Shown: piece after piece, positions 8,409 to 16,931 of the stretch
How the letters are laid out: every line of letters starts with the position of its first letter
Numbering within the stretch: the first letter of the stretch is position 1
Assembly: GCF_032335695.1 (NCBI RefSeq)
Contig: NZ_JACTOJ010000005.1
Coordinates: 62,001 to 126,000, forward strand
Length of the DNA stretch: 64,000 nt
DNA from: JACTOJ01 sp032335695
GTDB lineage: Bacteria; Bacillota; Clostridia; Clostridiales; Clostridiaceae
Direction: 5' to 3'
The notes under the pieces: generated by a model
What the model was told of the DNA's origin: nothing
Databases searched by the model: none
What the model saw: the letters and a program-made list of their open reading frames with translations, nothing else
Position numbers and translations under genes: made by a program

Positions 8409-9554
8409 ATGAACTTTAGCGATACATTAAAATGCGTGAATATAATTTTAGAAAGCGGTGGTGTTCCGCTTATTGTAGGGGATAGCGGTATAGGTAAAAC
8501 ATCTCTTGCAAAAAAAGTAAGCCTTATGATGAATTATGAGTTAATTACTATAGACGCTAATCTTTTGAAAGAAGGAGAAATAGGTGGACTTCCTACTATA
8601 GAAGACTATTATGCTTTTGATGGTAAAACAAAGCAAACAGGAAAAAGAACAGTATATGCAGTGCATTATAAACTGCAAAGAATAGATGAAATATTAATGA
8701 AAAATAAAGATAAAAGAATATTGTTATTTATTGATGAAATAAATAGATGCGATCATGCGGTACAGCAGGAACTTATGAATATCATACTCAATAGAGAAAT
8801 CAATGGCTATAAACTCCCTAAAAATGTATTTATTTTATCAGCTATGAATCCATCTAATAAATACGAAAATATATCAGATAATGAATATCAAGTGGTAGAA
8901 ATGGATCCTGCACAAGAAAACAGATTTGTTTGGCTTGAGATGGATACAGATGTACAAAACTGGCTAGAGTGGGGAAAATCTAAAGATGAAAATAAGGATT
9001 ATGAATCAAATATTCACGATGATGTATTAGAATTTATATCAGCTTTTCCTCAGTACTTGAATAGACCAGATTCATTAGAAACTGTAAAAGCTACTCCAAG
9101 AAGTTGGGAAAGAGTATCAGATACCTATAGACTATATCTAAGGAAAAAAGATCAAATTAAAGAAAACATTTTATTCAATATAATAAAGGGAAATGTAGGA
9201 GCTGCTATAGCTCAAGAATTCTTAAGTTTCTTAGAAAACAGAAAAAAAATTATAAGGGTAGAAGATGTATTCAATAATAAGGAAATAGATGAAAACTTAC
9301 TTATGAATCTTAGAACAGAGAACTATGAAACATTGTTTTTATTCGCAATAAATTCATTGAATTATATAAAAAATTCTGAAAAAAAAGATTACTTGGCCGA
9401 TAGATTTTCTTTGATATTACAATACTATCCTAATGATTTGAGACTATCCATAATGAAAAAAATAAAAAATGATTATACCTGCATATATAATTATTTTTTA
9501 GATAATGATAAATTTATTGAAGCATATTTTAAAATATATATAAGGGACAAATAG
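8409..9554 (+). CDS. MoxR-type AAA+ ATPase
   Basis: A 381-residue ATPase. Walker A is GDSGIGKTS (Gly24 to Lys30-Thr31) and Walker B is ILLFIDEIN (Asp109-Glu110). VFILSAMNPSNK is the sensor 1 region (Asn), followed by DPAQENRFVWLEM, the arginine-finger segment typical of MoxR-like ATPases. MoxR proteins remodel or load partner proteins and usually pair with a VWA protein, as here: the next gene starts 4 bases after this stop. The start ATG follows AGAGGAGAG. The ATPase domain fills about residues 1-260; the C-terminal 120 residues are helical and unrecognised. A function in chaperoning, metal insertion or defence cannot be chosen from the sequence alone. Confidence 0.88.
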   Translation: MNFSDTLKCVNIILESGGVPLIVGDSGIGKTSLAKKVSLMMNYELITIDANLLKEGEIGGLPTIEDYYAFDGKTKQTGKRTVYAVHYKLQRIDEILMKNKDKRILLFIDEINRCDHAVQQELMNIILNREINGYKLPKNVFILSAMNPSNKYENISDNEYQVVEMDPAQENRFVWLEMDTDVQNWLEWGKSKDENKDYESNIHDDVLEFISAFPQYLNRPDSLETVKATPRSWERVSDTYRLYLRKKDQIKENILFNIIKGNVGAAIAQEFLSFLENRKKIIRVEDVFNNKEIDENLLMNLRTENYETLFLFAINSLNYIKNSEKKDYLADRFSLILQYYPNDLRLSIMKKIKNDYTCIYNYFLDNDKFIEAYFKIYIRDK

Positions 9555-9558
9555 CAGC

Positions 9559-10935
9559 ATGGATAAAAAAAGTTTAGATAATCTAAGATCAAAAGTATAC
9601 GCAGTATTATTGGAAAATCAAAATGATGTAGAGAATTTGGACAAAGGCATATTTAAGTTAATTGATAGCTTTATGCAGGAATTCATATTAAATATGATAA
9701 GAAGTAATTCAGGTTTTTTTGCAACTTTTATTATAAGCTTTAAAAGGGAACTAAACTTTAATATGGAAGAAGCTCTTTCTACGGTACCAGAAGGAAATCA
9801 TTTCGTATTGTATCTAAATCCTCTTGTTTTCTTTGAGTGTAATATGGATGAAATGGAAGCTTTGATAAAACACGAAGTTTATCATATATTAAGTTTGCAT
9901 CATGCAAGAGGCAGCAGACTAAAATCTGTTTATAGCGAAGTAGCAGTAAATTTGGCAATGGATTTATGTGTAAATCAATATATTCCCAATCTACCAAGTT
10001 GGTCCAATACATTAATTAGCGTAAGTAATTCATTTAATGTTGATTTGGAAGAAAATGCGACTTTAGAAGAATATGCTGAAGTAATCCAAAAATCAATAAA
10101 TAAATTTAATAAATACAAAAATAATATTGCAAATACTGGTAATAATGATATAAAATTGAATATATTAGATAAATTTATTAATCTTCATTCTATTTGGAAA
10201 GGACAAGAGCAATATGATGAAGGACGCATAAAAAATATTATAAAAAATATAATAGAAAACAATATAAATACCTCTGCCCCTGAAAGCATAAAAGAACTCA
10301 TTGATAACGTAAATGAAAAAAAGGAAATAACCTGGCAGAGATATTTGTCTAAAATGATAGGGAGTATACCGGCAGGGCATAAAAAAACTATTACAAGGCG
10401 AAATAGAAGACAACCTGAAAGATTAGATTTAAGAGGAAGCTTAAATGACCATTGTCCTGAATTAGTTATAGCAATAGATATAAGCGGTAGTATGACTGAC
10501 AAAGAAATAAGAAAAGTCTTATTGGAAATCAAAGGTATGCTGAAAAATTATTCGTCGAAAATAACTGTTATAGAATGTGATGATAAAATTAGAAATGTGT
10601 ATAAAATAAAAAAAATGCAGGATATTTCTCAAAAACCTATATGCAGCGGATATACAAAGTTTTATCCTGTATTTAAATATATAAAAGATAATTTTAATAG
10701 AGATACTATACTTATTTATTTTACTGATGGATTAGGTGAAGATAGTATGGACGAAGAAATATATCATAAAAATACTATATGGGTAATTACATCTTCCGAA
10801 AGTAATTTGTCTTTAAAAAAATATCCTGGAATTAAACTCAAGTTTTCTTATAGAAAGCAAAAACATGATAATACTCTTCCACTAGAATATTTAAAGAGTG
10901 AAATGAAGGATATAAGATCAGAGTGGGCTAAGTAA
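9559..10935 (+). CDS. Metallopeptidase-like plus VWA domain protein (DUF2201 type)
   Basis: A 458-residue two-domain protein. The N-terminal half holds a zinc-protease-like helix HEVYH at residues 105-109 (HExxH), followed by LSLHHARG with extra histidines, as in the DUF2201 metallopeptidase-like family. The C-terminal third is a VWA-like domain, ELVIAIDISGSMTDKEI, with the metal-ion site Asp307-x-Ser309-x-Ser311 intact. It is translated 4 bases after the MoxR ATPase stop, so the two proteins are probably made in fixed ratio and form a complex, as MoxR/VWA pairs (RavA-ViaA and others) do. The protease activity is a prediction from the HExxH motif only; the third zinc ligand is not identified. 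Confidence 0.85.
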   Translation: MDKKSLDNLRSKVYAVLLENQNDVENLDKGIFKLIDSFMQEFILNMIRSNSGFFATFIISFKRELNFNMEEALSTVPEGNHFVLYLNPLVFFECNMDEMEALIKHEVYHILSLHHARGSRLKSVYSEVAVNLAMDLCVNQYIPNLPSWSNTLISVSNSFNVDLEENATLEEYAEVIQKSINKFNKYKNNIANTGNNDIKLNILDKFINLHSIWKGQEQYDEGRIKNIIKNIIENNINTSAPESIKELIDNVNEKKEITWQRYLSKMIGSIPAGHKKTITRRNRRQPERLDLRGSLNDHCPELVIAIDISGSMTDKEIRKVLLEIKGMLKNYSSKITVIECDDKIRNVYKIKKMQDISQKPICSGYTKFYPVFKYIKDNFNRDTILIYFTDGLGEDSMDEEIYHKNTIWVITSSESNLSLKKYPGIKLKFSYRKQKHDNTLPLEYLKSEMKDIRSEWAK

Positions 10936-10970
10936 GCACACATAGTATATATTTTATAGAGGTGTAATTT

Positions 10971-11594
10971 ATGAAGGAAGAATATATAGACGTATTCGAT
11001 GAGGATATGAATCTCATAGGTTGTCAAGAGAGAAATGAGGTTCACAAAAATGGATTTTGGCATCAAACTTTTCACTGCTGGATAGCTCAAAAGGAAGCAG
11101 AAAAAAACTATGTTATTTTTCAAATAAGACAAAATTCCAAAAAGATTTTTCCTGGATTATACGACGTATCCTGCGGGGAACATCTTTTAGAAGGAGAATC
11201 ACCCCAGGATGGAATAAGAGAAATTGAAGAGGAACTTGGAATAAAAGTAAACTACAATGAATTAATTTATATAGGGATGTGCAAAACAGAAAATAAAGGT
11301 GAAGATTACATAGATAGAGAATTCACCCATGTGTATTTATATTTGACAGATAGAAATTTAGATGCTTTTCATATAGATACTGATGAAGTAAGTGGTCTTA
11401 TAAGAGTTCCCATAGATAAGATATTAGACTTATTTTATGGTAAAATATTAAGTGTAAAAATTGATGGCTTTAAATATGCATATGATAATGAATTAGTAAA
11501 AATAGGTGGAGATGCGTTAAGAAGTGAGTTCGTTCCTATCAGTAATGAATATTGCTTAAATATAATAGACAAATTTATAAAGCTAGTAAAATAA
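10971..11594 (+). CDS. Nudix hydrolase (IDI-like subgroup)
   Basis: A 207-residue Nudix protein. It starts YIDVFDEDMNLIGCQERNEV, then HKNGFWHQTFHCWI, the arrangement seen in Nudix proteins related to isopentenyl-diphosphate isomerase. The Nudix helix is REIEEELGI, preceded by CGEHLLEGESPQDG; spacing in front of the helix differs slightly from the textbook box. Nudix enzymes hydrolyse nucleoside-diphosphate-linked compounds; the substrate here is unknown. It begins 35 bases after the VWA gene with no terminator between, so it may be co-transcribed with the MoxR/VWA operon, although a functional link is not implied. Confidence 0.85.
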   Translation: MKEEYIDVFDEDMNLIGCQERNEVHKNGFWHQTFHCWIAQKEAEKNYVIFQIRQNSKKIFPGLYDVSCGEHLLEGESPQDGIREIEEELGIKVNYNELIYIGMCKTENKGEDYIDREFTHVYLYLTDRNLDAFHIDTDEVSGLIRVPIDKILDLFYGKILSVKIDGFKYAYDNELVKIGGDALRSEFVPISNEYCLNIIDKFIKLVK

Positions 11595-11610
11595 ATGTGC
11601 TAATATTTAA

Positions 11611-11656
11611 AAATAAAAGTTCAATTAATTGGATAATTGAGCTTTTATTTTTTGCC
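11611..11656 (+). terminator. Terminator after the Nudix gene
   Basis: An imperfect hairpin (AAAAGTTCAATTA paired with TAATTGAGCTTTT) is followed by ATTTTTTGCC. It ends the unit that begins at 7730 and separates it from spoVA. Confidence 0.7.
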
Positions 11657-11688
11657 TTTTAATACTAATCATATCCTATAAGTAAAAA

Positions 11689-11718
11689 AGTATAAATATT
11701 ATAATATGATTTATACTA
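11689..11718 (+). promoter_or_regulatory. Sigma-G-like forespore promoter of spoVA
   Basis: AGTATA (11689-11694) and TATACTA (11712-11718) are 17 bases apart. They match the known forespore sigma-G pattern (TGNATA, then CATNNTA) at 5/6 and 6/7 positions. The site lies 35 bases before spoVAC, where forespore expression is expected. Confidence 0.5.
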
Positions 11719-11752
11719 TGGTTATAACAATTAAAAAGGATGTGTTATACCT

Positions 11753-12205
11753 ATGAGTGAAAAAGAAGCTTATAAAGATTGTGCTAAAACACACGAGCCT
11801 AAAAGACCTATTTTGATTAATTGTTTAAAAGCATTTTTAGTAGGAGGATTTATATGTGCATTTGGACAAATTCTTCAAATGTTTTTTATTAAATATCTTA
11901 ATTTTACGGAAGAAAATGCGGGTAATCCTACTTCGGCTGTTTTAATAATAATTTCAGTCTTGTTAACAGCGTTAGGAATTTTTGATCATATAGGGCAATG
12001 GGCTGGAGCCGGAACTGCTATACCAGTGACAGGCTTTGCAAATTCTATGGCGAGTGCGGCAATCGAACACAAGACAGAAGGCTATGTTCTTGGCACCGGA
12101 GCCAATATGTTTAAATTAGCTGGAAGTGTAATAGTATTTGGGGTATTTAGTGCATTTGTTGTCGCAATAATTAGTATAATTATTAAATGGTTAGGTGGGA
12201 TGTAA
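11753..12205 (+). CDS. spoVAC: Stage V sporulation protein AC (SpoVAC)
   Basis: Inner-membrane protein of the forespore that takes part in import of dipicolinic acid during sporulation and its release in germination; SpoVAC of Bacillus acts as a mechanosensitive channel. The 150 residues have a charged N-terminal tail and membrane segments (CLKAFLVGGFICAFGQILQM, SAVLIIISVLLTALGIFDHI, a glycine-rich conserved block GQWAGAGTAIPVTGFANSMA, and FKLAGSVIVFGVFSAFVVAI). The ATG follows AAAAAGGATGTG. It is the first gene of spoVAC-AD-AE and abuts spoVAD with no gap. Length and conserved block are normal for the family. Confidence 0.95.
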   Translation: MSEKEAYKDCAKTHEPKRPILINCLKAFLVGGFICAFGQILQMFFIKYLNFTEENAGNPTSAVLIIISVLLTALGIFDHIGQWAGAGTAIPVTGFANSMASAAIEHKTEGYVLGTGANMFKLAGSVIVFGVFSAFVVAIISIIIKWLGGM

Positions 12206-13207
12206 ATGTTAAAGGGTAAATCTACTTTTATTTTTGAAAATAATCCGGTAATATTATCATCTTCCGCGGTTGGAGGACCATTTGAAGGAAAATCAAGATT
12301 AAAAGATGATTTTGATTTCATATTTGATGATTTATGGATGGGAGAAAACAGTTTTGAAAAAGCCGAAAAAAGACTATTAGAAAAAGCTAGTGATATTACA
12401 TTAAACAAAGCAGGAATAAAAAAAGAACAAATAAATTTTTTTATAAGTGGAGATTTATTAAATCAAATAATAACTAGCAGCTTTGCTGCAAGAACATTAG
12501 GGATTCCTTACATAGGCATATTTGGTGCTTGCTCCAGTTCTATGGAAGCATTAGCTCTAGCTTCTCTTTTAATTAATTCAGGAAATGCTGATTATGTTTT
12601 AGCTGGAGCTTCCAGTCATAATACTGCTGCAGAAAAACAATTTAGATATCCTACTGAGTATGGTGGTCAAAAACCGCCAACTGCACAATGGACTGTCACT
12701 GGTTCTGGAGTAGCTTTAATATCAAAACAAGGAAATGGGCCTAAAGTGACTAGCGCAACCATAGGAAAAGTTGTTGATCTTGGTATATCTGACCCATTTA
12801 ATATGGGAGCAGCAATGGCACCAGCTGCTGTAGATACTATTCAAACACATTTCACTGAAACTGAAAGGCCTTTAGATTATTATGACTTAATAGTTACTGG
12901 AGATTTAGGGAAAGTTGGATATGATATTGCTAAAGACTTATTTAATCAAAAAAGCTTCAATTTACCTTTGGAAAGATATTTTGATTGTGGATTATTAATT
13001 TATAACGATGATCAGCAGGTATTTTCTGGAGGAAGTGGTTGTGCATGCTCAGCTACCGTTACATTTGGTCACCTGATGAATGAAATGAAGAGTGGGAAGC
13101 TAAAAAAAATATTAGTGGTAGCAACAGGTGCTCTCATGTCACCTATGTCTTATATGCAAAAAGAAAGTATACCTAGCATAGCAAATGCAGTTTCAATAGA
13201 AATGTAG
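12206..13207 (+). CDS. spoVAD: Stage V sporulation protein AD (SpoVAD)
   Basis: Soluble, thiolase-fold-like protein of 333 residues that binds dipicolinic acid and works with SpoVAC and SpoVAE in its uptake into the forespore. Family blocks seen are SSSAVGGPFEGK, YIGIFGACSSSMEALALAS (with the cysteine in the position of the ketosynthase active site), YPTEYGGQKPPTAQWTVTGS and GGSGCACSATVTFGHL near the C terminus. Its ATG follows the spoVAC stop directly, implying translational coupling; GGTGGGATG at the end of spoVAC serves as the ribosome site. Full length compared with Bacillus SpoVAD. Confidence 0.95.
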   Translation: MLKGKSTFIFENNPVILSSSAVGGPFEGKSRLKDDFDFIFDDLWMGENSFEKAEKRLLEKASDITLNKAGIKKEQINFFISGDLLNQIITSSFAARTLGIPYIGIFGACSSSMEALALASLLINSGNADYVLAGASSHNTAAEKQFRYPTEYGGQKPPTAQWTVTGSGVALISKQGNGPKVTSATIGKVVDLGISDPFNMGAAMAPAAVDTIQTHFTETERPLDYYDLIVTGDLGKVGYDIAKDLFNQKSFNLPLERYFDCGLLIYNDDQQVFSGGSGCACSATVTFGHLMNEMKSGKLKKILVVATGALMSPMSYMQKESIPSIANAVSIEM

Positions 13208-13220
13208 AGGTGATGATATT

Positions 13221-13571
13221 ATGAAAATATTTTGGGCTTTTATAATAGGCGGCTCAATTTGTGTAATAGGACAAATAATGATGGATGTTTTTAGAATGAC
13301 ACCAGCACATACTACTACAACCCTAGTAGTGGTAGGGGCTATACTCGGAGGAATGGGCATATATGAACCACTAATAAAATTTGCAGGAGGAGGAGCTACT
13401 GTACCCATCAGCAGTTTTGGTAATTCATTAGTAAAAGGCGCCATGGTAGAAGCTGAACAGCATGGAATTATAGGCGTACTTACAGGTATATTTGAAATAA
13501 CAAGCAGTGGTATATCTGCAGCAATAATATTTTCTTTTTTAGCGGCACTTTTCTTTAAACCTAAGGGATAG
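13221..13571 (+). CDS. spoVAE: Stage V sporulation protein AE (SpoVAE, short form)
   Basis: Small forespore membrane protein of 116 residues with about three to four hydrophobic segments and the conserved block GGGATVPISSFGNSLVKGAM, which echoes the matching block of SpoVAC. It completes the minimal clostridial spoVAC-AD-AE set for dipicolinate transport. The start ATG lies 13 bases after the spoVAD stop and follows AGAGGTGATG. A hairpin terminator follows within 15 bases. The longer Bacillus operon members (spoVAA, AB, B, EA, F) are not present here, which is normal for Clostridium. Confidence 0.95.
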   Translation: MKIFWAFIIGGSICVIGQIMMDVFRMTPAHTTTTLVVVGAILGGMGIYEPLIKFAGGGATVPISSFGNSLVKGAMVEAEQHGIIGVLTGIFEITSSGISAAIIFSFLAALFFKPKG

Positions 13572-13581
13572 AATGTCAAAA

Positions 13582-13612
13582 AAATACAAGGGATAATAGT
13601 ACCCTTGTATTT
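13582..13612. terminator. Bidirectional terminator between spoVAE and pflA
   Basis: An 11-base perfect stem (AAATACAAGGG/CCCTTGTATTT) has a 9-base loop and lies between the two convergent stop codons. It has A/T-rich flanks on both sides. Confidence 0.8.
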
Positions 13613-14358
13613 TAACATGAAAATTTTAATTTAGATTTCATTTCTGTATTTAAATACTTGTATAAAACATTTTCTTGATCTTTTGCTTCTTCTTTGCTCA
13701 TAGCGGAAACACCATCTAATCTATAATTTATATTAAGAGCTTTATATTTGTTAACACCAAGAGTGTGGTAGGGAAGAAGCTCTATGTTTTCTACGTATTT
13801 TAAACTATTAATCTTTTCAGCTAAGCTTTTCATATGTTTTTCTCCAGTAGTTACTTCAGGTACCATAACATGACGTATCCACAGTGGGATTCTCATTGAT
13901 TGAGAAATTTTTAAAAAATTCTCTGATTCAGTGATGCTACCTCCTGTCAAAGATTGATAATCTTTAGAAGAAGTATGCTTTATATCAAACAGAATTAAAT
14001 CAGTGTATTTTAATATTTCTTGATAATTTCCAAGTCCTTGTCCGGCAGTATCTATTGCTGTATGAATGCTGTTTTCTTTGCATAGTTTTAATATCTCTAA
14101 TAAAAATTCGGGTTGAAGAAGTGGTTCACCACCAGAGAAAGTTACACCACCTTTAGATTTACTAAAATATGGTTTGAAACGCAGTATTTTCTTTATTAAA
14201 TCTTGAGAATCTATTTGTAAAGCTTTGCTATGAAACCAGGTATCAGGATTATGACAATACATGCATCGCAGATTGCAGCCTTGAAAAAAGATTACAGTTC
14301 TAATACCCGGACCATCAACCAATCCCATGCTTTCTATTGAATGGATATTACCAATCAT
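13612..14358 (-). CDS. pflA: Pyruvate formate-lyase activating enzyme
   Basis: Radical SAM enzyme that installs the glycyl radical on PflB under anaerobic conditions. The cluster motif Cx3Cx2C is present as GCNLRCMYCHNPDTW near residue 30; VTFSGGEPLLQPEF is the SAM-binding GGE block; DGPGIRTVIFFQG precedes the cluster. The start is taken at the second ATG (14358), because AGGAGG sits six bases upstream; the ATG at 14364 abuts the ribosome site. 248 residues is normal for PflA. It lies 59 bases downstream of pflB on the same strand, with a hairpin in between. Confidence 0.95.
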   Translation of the reverse strand: MIGNIHSIESMGLVDGPGIRTVIFFQGCNLRCMYCHNPDTWFHSKALQIDSQDLIKKILRFKPYFSKSKGGVTFSGGEPLLQPEFLLEILKLCKENSIHTAIDTAGQGLGNYQEILKYTDLILFDIKHTSSKDYQSLTGGSITESENFLKISQSMRIPLWIRHVMVPEVTTGEKHMKSLAEKINSLKYVENIELLPYHTLGVNKYKALNINYRLDGVSAMSKEEAKDQENVLYKYLNTEMKSKLKFSC

Positions 14359-14388
14359 ATTCATCCTCCTAAAACTAGTGTAAAATAT

Positions 14389-14411
14389 GGAGCCTATGTA
14401 TGATAGGCTCC
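14389..14411 (-). terminator. Hairpin between pflB and pflA
   Basis: A perfect 8-base GC-rich stem (GGAGCCTA/TAGGCTCC) with a 7-base loop is followed on the minus strand by the weak tail ATATTTTACAC. It probably acts as a partial terminator or mRNA-stabilising hairpin that lowers pflA relative to pflB (inference). Confidence 0.6.
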
Positions 14412-14417
14412 AAAATA

Positions 14418-16643
14418 TTATAGAGTTTCATGGAAGGTTCTGTTTATTACTTCCATTTGCTGATCTTTAGAGAGTCTCGTAAAGTTAACAGCATATCCAG
14501 AAACTCTTATTGTAAGTGTAGGATATTTTTCTGGATTTTCCATAGCATCTATCAATGTTTCTCTCTTAAGAACATTCACGTTTAAGTGATGAGCACCTTG
14601 TGAGAAATAGCCATCCAGTGTAGCTGATAAATTATTTATTCTTTCGGATGGATTTTTACCTAAAGCATCTGGAATTATTGAAAAAGTATTTGAAACTCCG
14701 TCCTCGCAGTTAGGGGAATATGGGATTTTAGCTACTGAATTTAATGAAGCGAGAGCCCCCTCTTTATCTCTTCCATGCATTGGGTTAGCACCAGGAGCAA
14801 AAGGAACTCCGGCAGCTCTTCCGTCAGGTGTAGCACCAGTCTTTTTGCCATACACTACATTAGAAGTTATAGTTAATACTGAAAGAGTGTGCTTTGCGTT
14901 TCTGTAAGTAGGATGTTTCTTTAGCTCTGAAGAAAATTTGCTGGTAATTTCTACTGCAATATCGTCAACTCTATCATCGTCATTACCATATTTAGGGAAA
15001 TCTCCTTCTATTTCAAAGTCTACGGCTATACCATTTTTTCTAATTGGTTTTACCTTAGCATATTTAATAGCACTTAAAGAATCTGTAGCTACAGATAGTC
15101 CAGCAATTCCAAAGGCCATAAGTCTTCCAACCTCTGTATCATGAAGTGCCATTTGTCCTGCCTCATAAGCATATTTATCGTGCATGTAGTGAATTATATT
15201 CATTGTATTTACATATAAGCCAGCAACTTTCTCTAATACTTTGAAATAATTTTCTTTAACTTTATGATAATCTAATATCTCATCTTCTATTTTATCTATT
15301 CCTTCTAAAACTAAAGTGCCTTTCTTTTCATCAACTCCGCCATTTATAGCATATAATAAAGACTTAGCTACATTACATCTAGCGCCGAAGAATTGCATCT
15401 GTTTTCCAACTTTCATAGCAGATACGCAGCATGCAATAGCATAATCATCACCATATAATGGTCTCATTACATCGTCATTTTCATATTGTATTGAATCAGT
15501 TAAAATAGACATTTCAGAACAATACTTCTTAAAGTTCTCAGGTAACTTTTCAGACCATAAAACTGTCATATTAGGTTCTGGAGCTGGATCTAAGTTAGTT
15601 AGAGTATGCAAAAATCTATAGGATGATTTAGTAACTAATGGTGTACCATTAGAGGATATACCACCTATTGATTCTGTAACCCAAGTAGGATCGCCTGCGA
15701 ACAAATCATTATATTCAGGGGTCCTTAAATGTCTAACAAGCCTAAGCTTTATTATAAACTGATCTATAATTTCTTGAGCTTCTGTTTCAGATATCAAACC
15801 ATTCCTTAAATCTCTTTCAATATATATATCGATAAAAGTACTTGTCCTTCCAAGAGACATAGCAGCACCATTATTTTCTTTAACTCCAGCTAGGTATCCG
15901 AAATAAAGGAATTGAACAGCTTCCTTTGCATTTTGTGCAGGAGTAGAAATATCAAATCCATATTTGGCTGCCATAGATTTTATGGCTGATAAAGCTCTTA
16001 TTTGTTCGCTGACTTCTTCTCTTTTTCTAATCAATTCATCTAGCATATCACCTTTTAAGGTTTTTAAATCTTTCTTTTTTTCAGCTATTAAGAAATCAAT
16101 GCCGTACAGCGGAATTCTTCTATAGTCACCAATTATTCTTCCTCTTCCGTAAGCATCAGGAAGTCCTGTTAGGAGGGCAGCAGACCTAGCAGCTCTTATT
16201 TCCTCAGTGTAAGCATCAAAAACGCCTTGGTTGTGAGTCTTTCTATATTTGGGGAAATATTCTGAAATATCATCATCTAATTTATAACCATAAGCTTCTA
16301 GCGACTGTTCCACCATTCTCCAACCACCAAAAGGATTAACAATTCTTTTAAGAGGAGCATCTGTTTGAAGTCCTACTACAACTTCATTTTCTTTGTCAAT
16401 ATATCCCGGATCATAATTATCTATACCAGATACTTTATCTGTAGCCACATCAATAATACCTTTTTTTATTTCTTCTATTATTAAATCTCTTGACTTTTTC
16501 CATACAGCTAAAGTCTTTTGTGTTGGTTCAGATAAGAAATTTTTGTCTCCGTCGTAGAATGTGTAGTTTTTTTGTATAAAGTTTCTTACATCGATAGATT
16601 CGGTCCATGTACCTTCGTTAAAATCTTCCCATTGTTTAAACAT
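14418..16643 (-). CDS. pflB: Formate C-acetyltransferase (pyruvate formate-lyase)
   Basis: Glycyl-radical enzyme that converts pyruvate and CoA to acetyl-CoA and formate in the cytosol; in clostridia it often supplies one-carbon units via formate. The 741 residues carry the adjacent catalytic cysteines Cys405-Cys406 in AIACCVSAM and the radical glycine at about residue 716 in RVSGYAVNF. Start ATG at 16643 after TAAGGAGG. The gene for its activase follows. Formate made here can feed folate-linked purine synthesis, relevant to the pur operon at 45 kb, though no regulatory link is visible. The 288 bases upstream are AT-rich and hold no gene. Confidence 0.97.
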   Translation of the reverse strand: MFKQWEDFNEGTWTESIDVRNFIQKNYTFYDGDKNFLSEPTQKTLAVWKKSRDLIIEEIKKGIIDVATDKVSGIDNYDPGYIDKENEVVVGLQTDAPLKRIVNPFGGWRMVEQSLEAYGYKLDDDISEYFPKYRKTHNQGVFDAYTEEIRAARSAALLTGLPDAYGRGRIIGDYRRIPLYGIDFLIAEKKKDLKTLKGDMLDELIRKREEVSEQIRALSAIKSMAAKYGFDISTPAQNAKEAVQFLYFGYLAGVKENNGAAMSLGRTSTFIDIYIERDLRNGLISETEAQEIIDQFIIKLRLVRHLRTPEYNDLFAGDPTWVTESIGGISSNGTPLVTKSSYRFLHTLTNLDPAPEPNMTVLWSEKLPENFKKYCSEMSILTDSIQYENDDVMRPLYGDDYAIACCVSAMKVGKQMQFFGARCNVAKSLLYAINGGVDEKKGTLVLEGIDKIEDEILDYHKVKENYFKVLEKVAGLYVNTMNIIHYMHDKYAYEAGQMALHDTEVGRLMAFGIAGLSVATDSLSAIKYAKVKPIRKNGIAVDFEIEGDFPKYGNDDDRVDDIAVEITSKFSSELKKHPTYRNAKHTLSVLTITSNVVYGKKTGATPDGRAAGVPFAPGANPMHGRDKEGALASLNSVAKIPYSPNCEDGVSNTFSIIPDALGKNPSERINNLSATLDGYFSQGAHHLNVNVLKRETLIDAMENPEKYPTLTIRVSGYAVNFTRLSKDQQMEVINRTFHETL

Positions 16644-16931
16644 AAGTAGCCTCCTTAAAATATTCTATATTATATTTCTATCATATAATAGAAATTAAAT
16701 CAACACAAATATTTTAATACAGAAAAATAAAACAAGTATAACATAATTTTTGTTTTTTAATAATATTGCTAAAACACGCACTTTGTGTCATGAAAATATA
16801 TATAAAACAGATTTTATATTAATATAATACAGATTATAATAAAATTTGTTTGATAATAAGAATTATTCCTATTCATAGTTATGAAATTAAAAACATATTT
16901 TATAGTAAAAATAATAAAAAAGGTGATCAAA

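Noticed and set aside
16771..16790. ACAC...GTGT inverted repeat upstream of pflB as a CRP/FNR site
   Set aside because: Arms of only four bases; not distinguishable from chance in AT-rich sequence.
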